Assembly: GCA_001803395.1 (NCBI GenBank)
Contig: MHBU01000001.1
Coordinates: 26,899 to 87,644 of the forward strand
Direction: 5' to 3'
Length of the DNA: 60,746 nucleotides
Source of the DNA: Methylotenera sp. RIFCSPLOWO2_02_FULL_45_14
GTDB taxonomy: Bacteria; Pseudomonadota; Gammaproteobacteria; Burkholderiales; Methylophilaceae
This document shows, piece by piece, positions 47,743 through 55,126 of this stretch (positions within the stretch are counted from its first letter, which is position 1; every line of letters begins with the position of its first letter). The position numbers and the translations under genes are program-made. Below the pieces are notes generated by a model. It searched no databases. It was not told the DNA's origin and saw only the letters and a list, made by a program, of their open reading frames with translations.

Positions 47743-48279
47743 GTGGCTATCTCAAACGATAACGAAAAAAATATGTTTTCAGAAGCAGTCAAAGACGTGC
47801 GTCCGCTGCCAAAACATGACCGCGCAGTTCACCCCGTTAAAAAACCAAAACCCATCCCCAACCAATTTATTCGCGATGAGCAACAAGCACTTGCGGACTC
47901 ATTATCAGACCATTACATTCCAGCGCATGAGCTTGAAACAGGTGAAGAGCTACTTTATTTGCGCGAAGGTCACTCACCCGACATTTTAAGCAAGCTGCGC
48001 CGTGGGCATTGGGTGGTGCAAGCCGCGATTGATCTACATGGCCTAATTAGTGACGAAGCACGGCTTTATGTATCCACTTTTATCAGCGATTGTAAAAAAC
48101 GTGGCATCCGCTGTGTGCGCATTGTGCATGGCAAAGGCTTGGGCTCACACAACCGCGAACCCGTGCTCAAACATAAATTACGCGGTTGGCTTATGCAAAA
48201 AGATGAAGTCATCGCCTACGCCCAAGCGCGCAGGCAAGATGGTGGCAGTGGTGCGGTGATTATATTGTTAAAGGCCTAG
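47743..48279 (+). CDS. Smr-domain protein
   Basis: A 178-aa protein with a C-terminal Smr domain (about residues 85-178), the nuclease-like fold also seen in MutS2. AAIDLHGLISDEARLYVSTF carries the family's LDLHG motif and RIVHGKGLGSHNREPVLKHK the HGKG motif expected at the active or nucleic-acid-binding face. The function of stand-alone proteobacterial members (YdaL-like) is poorly defined; DNA or RNA cleavage is only a family inference. GTG 47743 is the start chosen (AISNDNEKNMFSEAV fits relatives); ATG 47773 is the alternative, and the frame continues upstream into the inverted repeat. Confidence 0.82.
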   Translation: MAISNDNEKNMFSEAVKDVRPLPKHDRAVHPVKKPKPIPNQFIRDEQQALADSLSDHYIPAHELETGEELLYLREGHSPDILSKLRRGHWVVQAAIDLHGLISDEARLYVSTFISDCKKRGIRCVRIVHGKGLGSHNREPVLKHKLRGWLMQKDEVIAYAQARRQDGGSGAVIILLKA

Positions 48280-48387
48280 CTAGGTTCCAACCATTTTTTA
48301 TAGATTTGTTAGGTGGCAGATTTCTACCCACGTGGTTAATTAAAGAACCCTGGCTACCAGCTGCCTAACCTGCTTGGCTAGCGCGCA

Positions 48388-50211
48388 CTACTCACCTAAA
48401 AAGCCACCGCTCTGATGTGCCCAAAGCGTGGCATATAACCCACCTTGTTTGATTAAAGTTTGATGGTCGCCTTCTTCAACAATCTTGCCGTTATCCAATA
48501 CAATGAGCCTATCCATTGCGGCAATGGTCGATAGCCTATGCGCAATAGCCACTACGGTTTTACCCTGCATCAAATTGTATAGACTCGCTTGTATCGCTTG
48601 CTCCACTTCCGAATCCAGTGCGCTGGTCGCTTCGTCCAGCAACAATATTGGTGCATCTTTCAACATCACCCGCGCAATGGCAATGCGTTGCCGCTGCCCA
48701 CCAGAAAGCTTAACACCACGCTCGCCTACATGCGCTTCGTAACCTGTACGCCCTTTTGCATCTTGCAACGTCAAGATGAATGCATGCGCCTCAGCACGTT
48801 TAGCAGCGTTAATCATTTCATTTTCAGTGGCGTTGGGGCGGCCGTATAAAATATTGTCGCGCACACTGCGATGCAATAATGACGTGTCTTGTGTCACCAT
48901 GCCAATTTGGCTGCGCAAGCTGTTTTGTGTCACGTGCTTAATATCTTGTTCGTCTATCAGTACGCGTCCTTTTTCGACATCATAAAAGCGTAGTAATAAA
49001 TTCACGATGGTAGATTTCCCCGCGCCTGAACGTCCTACCAAACCCACTTTTTCACCTGCTTTAATCGTCAAGTTAAGTGCTTGCAACACAGATTTTTGCA
49101 TGCCATAGGCAAAATCAACTTGCTCAAATTTTATTTCACCAACGCTCACATTCAATAATTTGGCGTCTGGTGCATCGGTAATTTGTTGTATCAAGGATAA
49201 AGTATTGACACCATCTTGTGCAGTGCCAATTTGCTCATAAAGTGAGGTCAGCTCCCACATCACCCAATGTGAAATACCATTCAAACGCAGCGCCATTGCA
49301 GTCACCGCTGCCACGCCGCCAACTGTGACCTCGCCTTTAGTCCATAACCATAATGCTACGCCAGAAGTTGCAATCACTAACAATATATTCAAAATATGAT
49401 TTGCAACTTCTACCCCTGATACATAGCGCATCTGCGCGTGTACGGTGCCTAAAAACTCACTCATGGCAGATTGTGCATACCCCGCTTCACGACCTGCATG
49501 TGAAAATAACTTTACCGTACTGATGTTGGTGTAGGCATCGGTGATGCGGCCCGTCATCATTGAGCGTGCATCGGCCTGATTTTGTGAAACCTTGGCTAGC
49601 CTTGGCACAAAATAACTGAGTGAAGCGACATAACAAATCACCCAGACTAAAAATGGCAACATCACTGTGGCATTAAAATGCGCGACTACCGCCACCATCG
49701 TCACAAAATAAATCACTACAAATACCAAAATATCCGCAACAATAAACCACACGTCACGCACAGCCAATGCCGTTTGCATGACCTTTGCCGCAATACGGCC
49801 AGCAAACTCATCTTGATAAAAACTCATGCTTTGATTCAGCATGAGGCGATGAAAATTCCAACGTAAACGCATAGGGAAATTACCCGCTAGCGTTTGATGT
49901 TTGATCAGGGTTTGTACTGCAATTAAAATGGGGCTTAACAATAACAAAGTGGCTAAAAGTAGCAAATGATGCCGCTCAGTTGCCCACAATAAATCAGGTG
50001 AGGTGTTACTTAACCAATCCACTACCTTGCCCATAACGGCAAATAACAGTGCCTCAAAACCACCAATCACGGCAGTAAACAAAGTCATTACTAGAATAAA
50101 TAAGCGTGAGCCTTTGGTGCATGACCATAAAAACGGCCACAACGCATTAGGCGGTGGTGCAATTTCGTTTGCGGGAAACGGATTTAAGCGGTTTTCAAAC
50201 CAACGCAGCAT
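48388..50211 (-). CDS. ABC exporter with fused permease and ATPase domains
   Basis: Half-transporter of about 607 aa. Six membrane segments occupy roughly residues 35-325; the ATPase has Walker A GRSGAGKSTIVN near residue 395, signature LSGGQRQRIAIARVML near 500 and Walker B ILLLDEATSALD. It probably acts as a homodimer. Substrate is unknown: lipid A, peptides or drugs are all possible. The start is ATG 50211; a TTG four codons upstream overlaps ispF. It is the third gene of ispD-ispF-ABC on the minus strand. Confidence 0.88.
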   Translation of the reverse strand: MLRWFENRLNPFPANEIAPPPNALWPFLWSCTKGSRLFILVMTLFTAVIGGFEALLFAVMGKVVDWLSNTSPDLLWATERHHLLLLATLLLLSPILIAVQTLIKHQTLAGNFPMRLRWNFHRLMLNQSMSFYQDEFAGRIAAKVMQTALAVRDVWFIVADILVFVVIYFVTMVAVVAHFNATVMLPFLVWVICYVASLSYFVPRLAKVSQNQADARSMMTGRITDAYTNISTVKLFSHAGREAGYAQSAMSEFLGTVHAQMRYVSGVEVANHILNILLVIATSGVALWLWTKGEVTVGGVAAVTAMALRLNGISHWVMWELTSLYEQIGTAQDGVNTLSLIQQITDAPDAKLLNVSVGEIKFEQVDFAYGMQKSVLQALNLTIKAGEKVGLVGRSGAGKSTIVNLLLRFYDVEKGRVLIDEQDIKHVTQNSLRSQIGMVTQDTSLLHRSVRDNILYGRPNATENEMINAAKRAEAHAFILTLQDAKGRTGYEAHVGERGVKLSGGQRQRIAIARVMLKDAPILLLDEATSALDSEVEQAIQASLYNLMQGKTVVAIAHRLSTIAAMDRLIVLDNGKIVEEGDHQTLIKQGGLYATLWAHQSGGFLGE

Positions 50212-50219
50212 GACTATTT

Positions 50220-50705
50220 TCAATCAGCGTTGCGTACTTGTATCAAACACACCGCTTCAGCCGCAATGCCTTCACCTCGACCAGTAAACCCTAATCTCTC
50301 CGTAGTGGTCGCTTTAACGTTGATTTGAGACATCTCCACATTGCAATCAGAGGCGATATTGATGCACATTTGATCAGTGTGTGGCGAAAGTTTGGGGGCT
50401 TCGCAAATCACGGTGGCATCAATGTTATTTACGACGTAGTTTTTAGTATTAAGTAACGCAACCACCTGCCGCAACAGCTCGCGTGAATCCGCGCCTTTGT
50501 AGCGCATGTCAGTGGGTGGAAAGTGTTTGCCAATATCGCCCAATGCCGCTGCCCCTAACAAAGCATCACAAATTGCGTGTAGCAATACATCGGCATCTGA
50601 ATGTCCATCTAAGCCTTTTTCATGTGGTATTTCTACGCCGCCAATAATGCATTGTCGCCCAGAAACTAAAGCGTGCACATCAAAACCATGACCGATTCTT
50701 ATCAT
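50220..50705 (-). CDS. ispF: 2-C-methyl-D-erythritol 2,4-cyclodiphosphate synthase
   Basis: Fifth step of the MEP isoprenoid pathway (161 aa). [16 protein letters not shown] carries the Asp-x-His zinc ligands and [25 protein letters not shown] the remaining active-site residues; [20 protein letters not shown] closes the trimer interface. It follows ispD by about 18 bases on the minus strand, the usual pairing. The ABC exporter follows. Confidence 0.97.
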   Translation of the reverse strand: MIRIGHGFDVHALVSGRQCIIGGVEIPHEKGLDGHSDADVLLHAICDALLGAAALGDIGKHFPPTDMRYKGADSRELLRQVVALLNTKNYVVNNIDATVICEAPKLSPHTDQMCINIASDCNVEMSQINVKATTTERLGFTGRGEGIAAEAVCLIQVRNAD

Positions 50706-50723
50706 TACAATGTTTCCATTTGA

Positions 50724-51407
50724 TTATTGCTGTTGCAACAGCAGTTCCATCAAGGCAATATCTTGAGGATAGGTAATTTTCATATTTCTTAAAGAGCCAA
50801 CCACCAGTTTTGGCTGCAAACCTAATGCTTCTACCGCTTGCGCCTCATCGGTGGGCGTACCATTAAAACTCGCTAGCGCATCTTTAAGCAAAGCATAGCG
50901 AAACATCTGCGGGGTCTGCGCCTGCCAAAGCAACTCGCGCGGAATGGTGTTAAGCACCCTGGCATCTACATTCGACTGTTTTAAAGTATCAGCCAACGGC
51001 AACGCAAGCAAACCACCTACGGCATCATCTTGTATGGCATCCAGCAAATCATCGAGTAATGAAACCGTTAAACCAGGACGCGCGGCATCATGTACCAAAA
51101 TCCAATCGTCATCATCTACCTGAGTACGAATTGCCTCTAATGTATTTAATACCGTTTCAGAGCGTGAATCGCCGCCGGTGTAATGCAAATGCAAACGACT
51201 GTTGGCATCTAGCGTGAGATTGCGCCAAAAGTAATCTTCCGGGCTAAGTGCCAAGTGAATACTGGCAATGCGCGGGCACGAAAAAAAAGTTTGAATACTG
51301 TGTGAGATCGTTGGTTTGCCACACAATGGCAAATACTGTTTGGGAATAGCGGTTGCCATACGATTACCAACCCCCGCCGCAGGAATGATAGTGTGAAAAC
51401 GTGCCAT
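50724..51407 (-). CDS. ispD: 2-C-methyl-D-erythritol 4-phosphate cytidylyltransferase
   Basis: Third step of the MEP pathway (227 aa), joining MEP to CMP. The nucleotide-binding loop IIPAAGVGNRMATAIPKQYLPL lies at the N terminus, VHDAARPGLTVSLLDDLLDA near residue 105 holds the Asp and Arg at the active site, and TDEAQAVEALG near 190 the family signature. First gene of the ispD-ispF-ABC set; about 75 bases downstream of amtB on the same strand. Confidence 0.96.
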   Translation of the reverse strand: MARFHTIIPAAGVGNRMATAIPKQYLPLCGKPTISHSIQTFFSCPRIASIHLALSPEDYFWRNLTLDANSRLHLHYTGGDSRSETVLNTLEAIRTQVDDDDWILVHDAARPGLTVSLLDDLLDAIQDDAVGGLLALPLADTLKQSNVDARVLNTIPRELLWQAQTPQMFRYALLKDALASFNGTPTDEAQAVEALGLQPKLVVGSLRNMKITYPQDIALMELLLQQQ

Positions 51408-51481
51408 GTTAAATTGAGCGTAAGATTAAAATCATGCTCAAATTTTAACATAGCACGCTAGCTTGAAATTAAATTTAGCCA

Positions 51482-52672
51482 TCAATCATCTGTGGAAGCT
51501 ACAATTTTATGAATACTTAAATCTGCCCCATCAAATTCTTCTTCTGCGCTCATGCGAATACCGACCGATTTTTTAAGTACACCATAAATAATAACGCCTC
51601 CAACCAACGCGATACTAACTCCTAATGCCGTTCCAACTAGCTGTGAGACAAGACTGACACCACCAATGCCCCCAAGTGCTTTTGCCCCAAAAATACCAGC
51701 GGCAATCCCACCCCAAGCGCCGCACAAACCATGCAATGGCCATACACCAAGTACGTCATCAATTTTCCAACGATTTTGTGTAAGCGTAAATGCTTTTACA
51801 AACAATATGCCGGCCACCAAACCAGTCACTAACGCACCTAATGGGTGCATAACATCCGACCCAGCGCATACGGCCACTAATCCTGCAAGCGGACCATTAT
51901 GTACAAACCCAGGGTCATTTTTACCCATAACTAACGCAGCTAGTGTGCCGCCTACCAGTGCCATAAGTGAGTTAACAGCCACTAAGCCGGAAATGCCTTG
52001 CACGGATTGTGCTGACATCACATTAAAGCCAAACCAACCGACAGTGAGTATCCATGCACCAAGTGCCAAAAATGGAATATTTGAGGGTGGATGAGCGTGT
52101 AGGCCTCCATCTTTACTATACCGTCCTCTGCGGGCGCCTAATAGAACCACAGCAGTTAATGCAATCCAGCCACCCATTGCGTGCACCACAACCGAGCCTG
52201 CAAAATCATGAAAATTAGCGCCAAAGCTAGCATATAACCAATCTTGCAAACCAAAGTGATTATGCCAAGCAATGCCCTCAAAAAATGGATATACAAAACC
52301 TACCAATAAGAAGGTCGCCGCAAGTTGGGGGTTGAATTTAGCACGCTCTGCAATGCCACCGGAAATTATGGCAGGAATTGCCGCAGCAAAGGTGAGCAAG
52401 AAAAAAAACTTAACTAATTCAAAGCCATTTTTTGCTGCCAATGCTTCTGCACTACTAAAAAAGTTAACGCCATAGGCAATACTGTAGCCGATAAAAAAAT
52501 AGGCGATGGTCGATACAGAAAAATCCACCATAATTTTAACCAAGGCGTTGACCTGGTTTTTTTTACGCACTGTGCCTAATTCTAAAAAAGCAAACCCCGC
52601 ATGCATTGCCAGCACCATAATAGCGCCTATCAACACAAACAACGTATTACTAGCTGAAATTGAAGCTTCCAT
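51482..52672 (-). CDS. amtB: Ammonium transporter AmtB
   Basis: Inner-membrane ammonium channel (396 aa, about eleven membrane segments). FAGSVVVHAMGGWIALTAVV and GPLAGLVAVCAGSD match the AmtB signature around the twin-His pore; HGLCGAWGGIAAGIFG marks the second pore His. No separate cleavable signal peptide is predicted with confidence. The ATG at 52672 is preferred because GAGG lies eight bases before it; another ATG two codons upstream is too close to that site. Upstream are a sigma-54 promoter and two NtrC-type sites. No glnK-type PII gene is adjacent. Confidence 0.94.
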   Translation of the reverse strand: MEASISASNTLFVLIGAIMVLAMHAGFAFLELGTVRKKNQVNALVKIMVDFSVSTIAYFFIGYSIAYGVNFFSSAEALAAKNGFELVKFFFLLTFAAAIPAIISGGIAERAKFNPQLAATFLLVGFVYPFFEGIAWHNHFGLQDWLYASFGANFHDFAGSVVVHAMGGWIALTAVVLLGARRGRYSKDGGLHAHPPSNIPFLALGAWILTVGWFGFNVMSAQSVQGISGLVAVNSLMALVGGTLAALVMGKNDPGFVHNGPLAGLVAVCAGSDVMHPLGALVTGLVAGILFVKAFTLTQNRWKIDDVLGVWPLHGLCGAWGGIAAGIFGAKALGGIGGVSLVSQLVGTALGVSIALVGGVIIYGVLKKSVGIRMSAEEEFDGADLSIHKIVASTDD

Positions 52673-52707
52673 TGACATATCCTCTAAATTTTTGAATAAG
52701 CAAACTA

Positions 52708-52723
52708 AGCAAAGAATGCGCCA
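52708..52723 (-). promoter_or_regulatory. Sigma-54 promoter of amtB
   Basis: On the minus strand TGGCGCATTCTTTGCT matches the -24/-12 consensus TGGCAC-N5-TTGCW, with GG and GC in the invariant positions and correct spacing. It lies about 35 bases upstream of the amtB start. Confidence 0.8.
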
Positions 52724-52774
52724 ATTACTAACCTATTGTTTTTTATAATTTATAAAGAATTAAAGGTTACAAAA

Positions 52775-52821
52775 TGCACCTTAATGATGCACTAATGAGT
52801 GCGCTGCACCTTATTTGTGCA
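52775..52821. promoter_or_regulatory. Two NtrC-type activator sites upstream of amtB
   Basis: TGCACCTTAATGATGCA at 52775-52791 and TGCACCTTATTTGTGCA at 52805-52821 match the NtrC enhancer pattern TGCAC-N7-GTGCA, the second exactly and the first with one mismatch. Their centres are 30 bases apart, about three helical turns, and they lie roughly 50-115 bases upstream of the sigma-54 promoter, as in glnA and amtB control regions of other proteobacteria. Confidence 0.75.
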
Positions 52822-52859
52822 AATTAAGTAGATGCGTCTTATCTTAATCTAGGCAGGAT

Positions 52860-53534
52860 CTAGAGCAGAATATTTCCCGAGCCATCTTTAAATACCATAT
52901 TTGCCGCGTCTGGGTTGCCAGACCAAAAATGATAAAACTCGCGTACCACCACTAAAAACAAACGTCTATTTAGTTTGATATTAAAAAGTGGCAGCGTCAG
53001 ATCAACCGCTGTGCGATAAGCCTTGTGATTTTTTTCCGGGGCTTTCCTCAGGCGTATCAGTATGATTTTAGCCAGCTTAACGCGGGTATCTACAATAGAC
53101 TGCTCCGCGCCCTCATGACGCAGTGCCTGCGTGTAAGCCTTGAGCGGCCAATTTTCAGAGATATCAAATTTTTCAGTGACTAAACTATCAGTTAATGACT
53201 TTAAAGTAGCTTGGTCTGGCCTCCACTGCACAGGGTTAATGTCAAACCCAGGATTGATATTCAGAGCAGCTATCGCCTTAATATCTTTTAACCAAAATGG
53301 ATAAAACTCGCGTGCCGCAGTCAGATTTTCATGCCAATCATCTGCTGGAATCGTTTCCATCACATCCTCTATTACCGTGCGGTATTCAATACCATCAAGT
53401 GCTTTGCCAGCAAGGTTGCTACTGATTTTATCTAAAAATAATGCACGCTTATGCAGTGCCGCACTGACGACGCCTTTGGCTTGCAAAAGTTTTAAATAGG
53501 CACTGATGGCTTCTTTTTCACGCATTTCATTCAT
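52860..53534 (-). CDS. Uncharacterised protein with an internal duplication
   Basis: A 224-aa soluble, mainly helical protein that I do not recognise. Two related segments can be aligned: YRTVIEDVMETIPADDWHEN followed by AAREFYPFW (about residues 50-85), and YRTAVDLTLPLFNIKLNRR followed by VVREFYHFW (about 170-205). Both share the pattern YRTxxxxxxx...REFYxFW, suggesting an ancient two-fold repeat. There is no signal peptide, membrane segment or Cys/His cluster. It is monocistronic, transcribed toward amtB from an AT-rich region that also holds the pilU remnant on the other strand. Confidence 0.75.
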   Translation of the reverse strand: MNEMREKEAISAYLKLLQAKGVVSAALHKRALFLDKISSNLAGKALDGIEYRTVIEDVMETIPADDWHENLTAAREFYPFWLKDIKAIAALNINPGFDINPVQWRPDQATLKSLTDSLVTEKFDISENWPLKAYTQALRHEGAEQSIVDTRVKLAKIILIRLRKAPEKNHKAYRTAVDLTLPLFNIKLNRRLFLVVVREFYHFWSGNPDAANMVFKDGSGNILL

Positions 53535-53672
53535 TTTAAGTAATGATTATTCCTAATAACTTGCAAAACCATGGCTGACAACTGGATTGTTTAGCTTACA
53601 ATTCAACATAAATTAGTGATGCATTGTAATCAGCTAGGCGACATTGTAACTCTAATATATGAGGTTTTTTGA

Positions 53673-53914
53673 ATGGCAAATGAACAAGCACGCAATTATA
53701 TGCATAACCTTTTGCGTAGCATGCAACCATTTGACCAAGCTTTGTTTATTTAAGTGAAAAGGTCACATTGCGTAGCGCTGATTCCACTCATGAATTACGC
53801 TTACAATTCAAATTACATAACTAAAGACACAGGAACTAAGACATCGCATCAAAAGCTGACCGTTTATATTTAAATGAAGATGCACCTGTAGAAACTATGA
53901 CTGAAAGTGAATAA
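53673..53914 (+). pseudogene. Remnant of pilU (type IV pilus retraction ATPase)
   Basis: A short frame with a proper GAGG site reads MANEQARNYMHNLLRSM, similar to the beginning of PilU, and then runs directly into MQPFDQALF, which in PilU lies near the C terminus. After a frameshift, LRSADSTHELRLQFKLH and, after two in-frame stops, DIASKADRLYLNEDAPVETM follow, again in the PilU C-terminal order. The whole ATPase core (Walker A, Asp and His boxes) is missing. The last codon abuts the DUF3301 gene. It is therefore a deleted, frameshifted gene end-to-end fusion; a functional 26-aa peptide is unlikely. Confidence 0.7.
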
Positions 53915-54226
53915 ATGGAATTAGCATTATTATTTATATTAATTGCACTCGCTTGGTTTTGGCTAGATAGCCTAGACAAACGTGAACGCGCTATTTTGCT
54001 AGGCACTGAACTGGCCGCTCGCTTTAATTTGCAATTATTAGATCAAACCGTGGTGTGTAGCAAATTGTGGATGGGTAGAAATCGGCGTGGTCACATGCAG
54101 CTTTTACGCACTTATGAATTTGATGTCAGCGCTAGCGGTGATGATCGTTTACATTGCCACTTAATGCTATTAGGCAACCAATTAGGTTCGTGGCATATTC
54201 CGCCTTATTTACAACCTATGGATTAA
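53915..54226 (+). CDS. DUF3301 membrane-anchored protein
   Basis: Small protein (103 aa) with an N-terminal membrane segment ELALLFILIALAWFWLDSLD and the conserved remainder KRERAILLGTELAARFNLQLLDQ, RRTYEFDVSASGDDR-like, ending in HCHLMLLGNQLGSWHIPPY. The family is widespread in beta- and gamma-proteobacteria but has no established role. The start ATG follows the pilU remnant directly, and gluQRS begins six bases after its stop. Confidence 0.85.
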   Translation: MELALLFILIALAWFWLDSLDKRERAILLGTELAARFNLQLLDQTVVCSKLWMGRNRRGHMQLLRTYEFDVSASGDDRLHCHLMLLGNQLGSWHIPPYLQPMD

Positions 54227-54232
54227 AACAAC

Positions 54233-55126
54233 ATGGTTATCGGTCGCTTCGCGCCCTCGCCTACCGGGCCGCTCCATTTCGGCTCATTAGTAGCAGCCGT
54301 TGCAAGTTATCTTGAAGTTAAAACGCACCAAGGCCGATGGTTGTTGCGTATGGAAGACGTTGATAAACCACGTGAAATCAAAGGTGCGGCAGATGCTATC
54401 TTACATAGCCTTGAAAAACTTGGTTTTGAATGGGACGGTGAAGTGCTATACCAAAGCCAGCGTAACGGTTTATACGAAGAAGCCTTTAACTCACTAAAAA
54501 ACAAACAGCTAATTTACCCTTGCACCTGCACACGTAAAGAAATTGCAGACACTACCAATCAATTTGGCATTGATGGCATTATTTACCCTGGAACCTGCTT
54601 AAGCCATCCACTTAAACCAAATGTAGCCAATGCCTGGCGCATTAAAACAAATGCGCTTGAAATCAGTTTTGTTGATGCTATTCAAGGTGAAATCAAACAA
54701 ACATTAAGCCAAAATGTAGGCGACTTTATTTTAAAGCGTGCAGACGGCTTATTTGCTTACCAGCTAGCTGTTGTTGTAGATGATGCAGCGCAAGGTATTA
54801 CACACATTGTGCGCGGCGCTGATTTACTGGACTCCACCCCCAGACAAATTTACTTGCAACAATTATTAGGCTTTAGCACGCCACACTATGCCCATGTACC
54901 AGTGGCAAGTAATGCTACTGGTGAAAAGCTAAGTAAACAAACATTGGCTAAGCCCATAGAAACTAGTGTGGCTAATCATCACCTGCATGATGCTTTATGT
55001 TTCCTGGGACAAAAACCACCCGCGGCAATAAAAAACGCCACATTAAATGAAATGTGGCGCTGGGCATTTTTATATTGGAACCTAGAAGCCGTCCCTAAAA
55101 CCAGACAGATTCTAGCTGATCATTAA
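54233..55126 (+). CDS. gluQ: Glutamyl-Q tRNA(Asp) synthetase
   Basis: Transfers glutamate to queuosine at position 34 of tRNA-Asp (297 aa). It is a truncated GluRS with HIGH-like APSPTGPLHFGSL at the N terminus, zinc-binding Cys residues in YPCTCTRKE and YPGTC, and the KMSKS-like GEKLSKQTLAKP near residue 225. The anticodon-binding domain of full GluRS is absent, as expected. It converges on the TonB receptor gene, whose stop codon it overlaps by four bases. The tRNA-Asp (GTC) substrate is encoded at 16.4 kb. Confidence 0.94.
   Translation: MVIGRFAPSPTGPLHFGSLVAAVASYLEVKTHQGRWLLRMEDVDKPREIKGAADAILHSLEKLGFEWDGEVLYQSQRNGLYEEAFNSLKNKQLIYPCTCTRKEIADTTNQFGIDGIIYPGTCLSHPLKPNVANAWRIKTNALEISFVDAIQGEIKQTLSQNVGDFILKRADGLFAYQLAVVVDDAAQGITHIVRGADLLDSTPRQIYLQQLLGFSTPHYAHVPVASNATGEKLSKQTLAKPIETSVANHHLHDALCFLGQKPPAAIKNATLNEMWRWAFLYWNLEAVPKTRQILADH

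Noticed and set aside
48280-48387. Terminator-like pairing between the Smr gene and the ABC exporter gene
   Set aside because: Only imperfect pairs such as TTAGGTGGCAG with CTGCCTAAC are present, interrupted and without a T-run, so no terminator is called.
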